From HdN1 sp964473645 (GTDB lineage Bacteria; Pseudomonadota; Gammaproteobacteria; Pseudomonadales; Ketobacteraceae): a DNA stretch of 64,000 nt. Shown one piece after another: positions 63,950 through 64,000 of this stretch. Position numbers and translations under genes: made by a program. The stretch spans positions 106,374 through 170,373 of the forward strand of contig CAYYPW010000012.1 of the NCBI GenBank assembly GCA_964473645.1, in the 5' to 3' direction. The notes below the pieces were generated by a model that worked only from the letters and a program-made list of their open reading frames with translations, was not told the DNA's origin and made no database searches. Within the stretch, counting starts at the first letter, position 1. Each line of letters begins with the position of its first letter.

Positions 63950-63961
63950 GCTCTTTAACAA
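63950..63961 (+). promoter_or_regulatory. boxA antitermination site of an rRNA leader
   Basis: GCTCTTTAACAA at 63950-63961 is the standard boxA of rRNA leaders. A hairpin CAGC-CGCGAA-GCTG (63912-63925) just upstream is in the position of a boxB-like element. The 16S gene should follow outside the window. Confidence 0.85.
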
Positions 63962-64000
63962 TTCGAATTGACAGTAATGCGTGTGGGTATTTGTGTTGTT

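Overview
The window comes from the chromosome of a Gammaproteobacterium. The gene order from about 23.7 to 58.1 kb (ispB, rplU, rpmA, obgE, proB, rpsT, ribF, ileS, lspA, fkpB, ispH, the minor-pilin operon, fimT, thiO, pilR, pilS, a PP0621-type gene, then bamD, rluD, pgeF, clpB) is essentially the order I remember from Pseudomonas aeruginosa (ispB back to clpB), so a member of the Pseudomonadales/Cellvibrionales side of the class is likely. I cannot name the genus. No phage, insertion sequence, integron or CRISPR array is visible, and the window is almost all core genome.

Layout. 1-3.2 kb: a sulfate-binding protein (cut by the window edge) behind a porin, and a divergent COG3687-type hydrolase. 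3.2-7.7 kb: an unrecognised 908-residue lipoprotein and an unrecognised outer-membrane-like protein, each closed by a terminator. 7.7-14.8 kb: hemL, a two-gene RND efflux pump, and cysH of the iron-sulfur APS-reductase type. 14.9-23.6 kb: a DedA protein, a YceB-type lipoprotein, thiD-thiE, a hotdog thioesterase, a DUF3336-patatin lipase, an SbmA/YddA-like ABC protein whose ATP site is degenerate, an EVE-domain protein, a small zinc-ribbon protein and tRNA-Pro(CGG). 23.7-34.9 kb: ispB and the ribosomal-protein, GTPase, proline, flavin, ileS, lspA, fkpB and ispH housekeeping block. 35.0-50.8 kb: the type IV pilus block. It has a full fimU-pilV-pilW-pilX-pilY1-pilE operon, followed after a terminator by a second pilV-pilW-pilX-pilY1 set whose PilY1 lacks the von Willebrand A domain, a convergent fimT, thiO, and the pilS-pilR two-component pair. 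50.9-58.7 kb: nadE, bamD, rluD, pgeF, clpB with a sigma-32-like promoter, and a DUF4124 protein. 58.8-63.6 kb: ilvI-ilvH-ilvC and pssA. The last 130 bases carry a strong promoter and a boxA site, so an rRNA operon should start just beyond the right edge.

Most noteworthy: (1) the tandem second minor-pilin/PilY1 module and the inserted beta-rich domain in the first PilY1; (2) the ABC protein with lost Walker A and Walker B residues; (3) at least five intergenic loci with short degenerate tandem repeats of different period (11, 12, 13, 14 and 18 bp); (4) a perfect 18-bp palindrome over the rplU promoter, part of which recurs beside the ispB start; (5) a TTG start codon for rpsT, as in E. coli.
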